Part shown: positions 60,963 to 64,000 of the stretch, piece by piece
Layout of the letters: every line of letters begins with the position of its first letter
How positions within the stretch are numbered: the stretch's first letter is position 1
Source: Sipunculus nudus
Taxonomy: Eukaryota > Annelida > Sipuncula > Golfingiida > Sipunculidae
Assembly: GCA_026874595.1 (NCBI GenBank)
Contig: CM049314.1
Coordinates: 30,827,729-30,891,728 of the forward strand
Direction of reading: 5' to 3'
DNA: 64,000 bases
The notes under the pieces: model-generated
Databases searched by the model: none
Told to the model about the DNA's origin: nothing
The model's input: only the letters and a program-made list of their open reading frames with translations
Made by a program: the position numbers and the translations under genes

Positions 60963-61427
60963 GTGGAGGGTGTGTAGAGAATTCCAGACCGGGTGTGCTG
61001 CTTTGTTTCTGCTTGAGCTGCAAGATATAATAGTAAAAAAAGTATGTGCAGGCGGGGGGTGTGCGCTCGTCTAAGCTGCCCTCTCCAAATTCCGTTTACG
61101 GTCATTGAGCTTAGTTGCACTGGAATTGCGTTTGGGGGTTCTCGGTTGGTATTGGTGGTCGCTGGTGGTTTTCTCAGGCTGGACTGAGTTTGGGTAAAGA
61201 GGTTATCCTAGTTGAGTTGGCGAGGGGGGGGGGGGGGGCGGCAGGGACGCTTTGGATTTTTGAATATCACATGAACCATCCAATAGATTCTTATTTATCA
61301 TTTTATAGTTACAGGTGCTGTGGGAAAACGTTATCCGCACAACTACGTTACTACAGAAACCACCTTATTTCACTCGGACAAGACGTAGGGGAAAATCATT
61401 CACCCTGTGTAACATCACAATTTTATA
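60963..61427 (+). other. UGT-C 5' flank
   Basis: Contains a G-tract at about 61,225-61,238 and a possible splice acceptor (TTTTATAGTTACAG) ending at 61,314, so the UGT-C start codon may lie in an exon beginning at 61,315. No upstream exon was identified. Confidence 0.4.
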
Positions 61428-62959
61428 ATGTGGTACTCTTTATTTATATCAGTGTGTCTGACGGCATCTGGAATGTCTTTAGTGTCAGATGCTTATAAAG
61501 TGTTAATGGTTCCAGGTGCATTTACCAGTGATGTCAATAATTTCTTAAAGACGGGACATATACTTATTCAAAGAGGGTATGCACTTAAAATGGTGGTGCC
61601 TGAAAGGTTTGCAGCGCTTGGTGTACATCATGTACCTTTTACTGTCCTGACCTACAAGACCATGATAACTCCTCCAGCCCAAAATGAAAAATGGATGAAA
61701 AAAGCATTTAAAGCAGCTATGCATGCTTCCTGGTTTTCCCTATTACAATTTTATTATAAAGAGTACGGTGTACATAACAAAATATGTGAATCAATGCTGC
61801 AAGATGACCATCTTTTCAAGATATTATCACGAGAATACTTTGATTTTGCCCTAGTTGGTGAAGCTAAGTGTCTGGCTTACCTCCCTTACAAACTTTCCAT
61901 ACCGTACGCGCAGCTCGCGGTTACATGTGACCGCGCAAAATGGCCTCATGAGCAATCCTACGTACCATCGGATCAAACGCGGTTTACCGACAAAATGTCT
62001 TTTGCTGAAAAATCATGAATACACTGACCTTTATATTGCAAGACATAAATTTTTTGACTGAAAAGACTGAATTGTCTGAAAGATATATTCCTGATAGGAA
62101 AGCTTACTCCCCAGGACAACTCGCTGACCATGCTGCAGCTTGCTTTCTGTTACGTGATCACGTGACTGACTTTCCGAGACCTCTGCCATCGAATGCAATA
62201 TTTGTCGGGAGCTTAACCGTTTATCCGGAACAGTCTTTGCCCGAGGACATTGAAATCTTCATCGAGGAGGCACCGAGAGGGATAATTATAATTACTTTTG
62301 GGAGCTGGTTGGGTCTACCGGAGAGCCTAATGCGAATCATTTTAGACTCAGTCAAACTGTCGCCATATCACTTTATTATGAAAACAAACTCTATTCCATC
62401 GGGAAAGCTGTATCCAAACTGTATTGTATTGCCATGGCTACCACTGACCGGTCTGCTTGCAGTAAACAAGACAAAACTCTTATTATACCATGGTGGAGCT
62501 AAGACGCTGGCCGAAGCTGCATATTTTGGAGTTCCAACCATAGTGGTGCCATTTGCTTTTGACCAGTTTCACAATGGCGCCATTACGGAGCTAAAAGGAT
62601 ATGGGGTAGTGCTACCTTTAAAGGAATTGAACACACACTCACTAATCGAAACGATAAACCAAGTAATCGGCAGCAAAATTATTACACAGTGAGCAAGGGA
62701 AGTATCCAACATATTACAGAATAGGCTGGTGTCTCATTCCGATACGCTGGATTACTGGATAAAATACTTTATAAAATACGGGGACAAGTATATTAAATCA
62801 GAACACCTTTCCAACTTATCATTACTTCAATATAAACTTCTGGATATTCATGGAGCCCTGTTTACGATTTTACTTGTAATTTGCTTGGGTATTAGTAAAA
62901 TAATTGGTTATCTTTACGGCTTGTGCAAGCAGATGCCACGAAAAGGGAAAACGGGTTAA
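61428..62959 (+). pseudogene. Nearly complete UGT (UGT-C), one frameshift and one stop
   Basis: UGT family, about 510 residues if read through. Signal peptide MWYSLFISVCLTASGMSLVS; then VPGAFTSDVNNFLKTG, where the catalytic His is Asp35, and FDFALVGEAKC, where the partner Asp is Gly. The frame loses one base near 62,010 (an A-run before TCATGA) and continues in the next frame: PRPLPSNAIFVGSLTV, IITFGSWLGL, VLPWLPLTGLLA (the Q of W-x-P-Q is L), LLYHGGAKTLAEAAYFGVP and FDQFHNGAI. An in-frame TGA at 62,690-62,692 stands where UGT-A has an Arg codon, and the frame stays open after it to a membrane span and the tail KGKTG (KxKxx). AATAAA occurs at 63,344. Probably a young pseudogene; sequencing error at two points cannot be excluded. 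Confidence 0.88.
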
Positions 62960-64000
62960 CAGGAAGAACATGAAAATATTCATCCTATGAATATGTGTAG
63001 CTCCCTTGACCTAGGGAACCATTTAACCTGTATTGCAATATGATATGTATTCTCTTTTTGCTATTAGAATTAACTTTTGAATTTAGAACCATAAATGCTT
63101 TGTAATTTATGGCTGACGTAATATATATATATGGGTTTTTACGTTTTAGATCTGTCACTAGCAGGTAATATACATTTAAAGCAAACAAAATTTTGGTGTT
63201 ACATCTCTTAATTGTAACGCCAAAATTATATTTGAATGTTTTATTTAATTTTATTTGTTTTCATTCGATAGAGTTATTTGGCAAAATCTAATCACAAGTT
63301 CTTTCTTTTGATTAAATATATTAGACAAACTGGTAAAGGAAAATAAATCGAACCTGCAAGTTTTGAAGTTAACGTGTTTTTATCTAAAGCACGCCAGCAT
63401 AACTATGTCGGAAATGTTTTTCATGCTGGACCGTTAATTAAAAATCAACTGTATCACCATTTATATGATAATGTAAACGGATCTTGCACATTAAAACATG
63501 ATTACCAAGGATCGGATAGTTCTTGTATATATAATAATACATCGCATGCTTTTAGTTTATTAGATGTGCCTCATTGTCGATGAATTTGCTCCATGTTTTT
63601 TCGTATTTGCTTAATTGTGTGATCTGGGATATTTTATTCCATTTTATCACGTTGTATACATACAACATTTCCGGTATACATTTTGTCTGTACATTAATTA
63701 TCCTGCAGAGTTCTTAGTCTTATGTTCAAATCTTCGTATTTTCCTACAGGCATTGCACAATCATGTAGGGCTGCTGTATTTCACATGACCAATCGTATGC
63801 GTCCAGAGAATAAGGAAAGAAAAAACTAGGAAAGATTTGAATTAAGAAGAACAGGTACTTTCATTTCAAAAGAAAACCGCATTACCAATGGGAATCCTTA
63901 TTTTCACTGAGTTCTGAAAATCTTCTGTACGTTACATTTTATTATATAGAATATATCAGGAAAATTATCTAATATATTCGTCACTTTTGTACTTGAAGCG
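62960..64000. other. UGT-C 3' flank
   Basis: AT-rich, with a possible polyadenylation signal AATAAA at 63,344-63,349. A 69-residue frame at 63,374-63,583 has no recognisable domain. Confidence 0.5.

Noticed and set aside
63374-63583. 69-residue frame near the right edge
   Set aside because: Moderately complex composition but no domain, splice context or second copy; left as unannotated flank.

Overview
The window is AT-rich eukaryotic nuclear DNA. It has spliced genes with long non-coding gaps, many (TA)n and (GA)n microsatellites, L1-like and Copia retrotransposons, TA-flanked inverted-repeat elements, and a cluster of UDP-glucuronosyltransferase (UGT)-like genes. I read it as an invertebrate animal, with a mollusc such as a bivalve as the best guess. 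That guess rests on general composition and repeat style, not on a diagnostic gene.

Layout. 1-5,869: an L1-like LINE on the minus strand (copy 1), cut by the left edge and interrupted by a 3.2-kb satellite-bearing TIR element. 5,870-6,457: a 0.6-kb repeat, here called X. 6,458-9,489: the only intact UGT gene (UGT-A) and its upstream intron. 9,958-12,432: a broken Copia element. 14,265-14,760: a UGT fragment (UGT-D). 15,383-22,103: a segment partly copied at 43-45 kb, with a possible small spliced gene near 19.5 kb. 22,527-23,764: a decayed UGT on the minus strand (UGT-B). 23,765-32,088: mostly gene-free DNA with microsatellites and short duplications. 32,089-43,041 and 48,331-60,962: two arms of a very large imperfect inverted repeat, each holding a LINE (copies 2 and 3) with the same nested TIR element. 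43,042-48,330: the spacer, a mosaic of duplicated pieces that includes a truncated UGT-A first coding exon. 61,428-62,959: a nearly complete UGT (UGT-C) with one frameshift and one in-frame stop.

How the parts fit. The locus looks like a UGT cluster broken up by nested transposons and segmental duplication, in direct and inverted orientation. One UGT probably works; four relatives are partial or broken. UGT-B and UGT-C have lost the usual catalytic histidine, and UGT-C also the partner aspartate. The most unusual structure is the three-copy TIR element with a TA target-site duplication. It sits at the identical place in the LINE endonuclease, contains two classes of tandem repeats, and shows no transposase. 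The X-LINE-X arrangement, with 0.6-kb direct repeats on both sides of a LINE, is also unexpected.

Coordinates of repeat boundaries were read by eye and may be off by a few to tens of bases.
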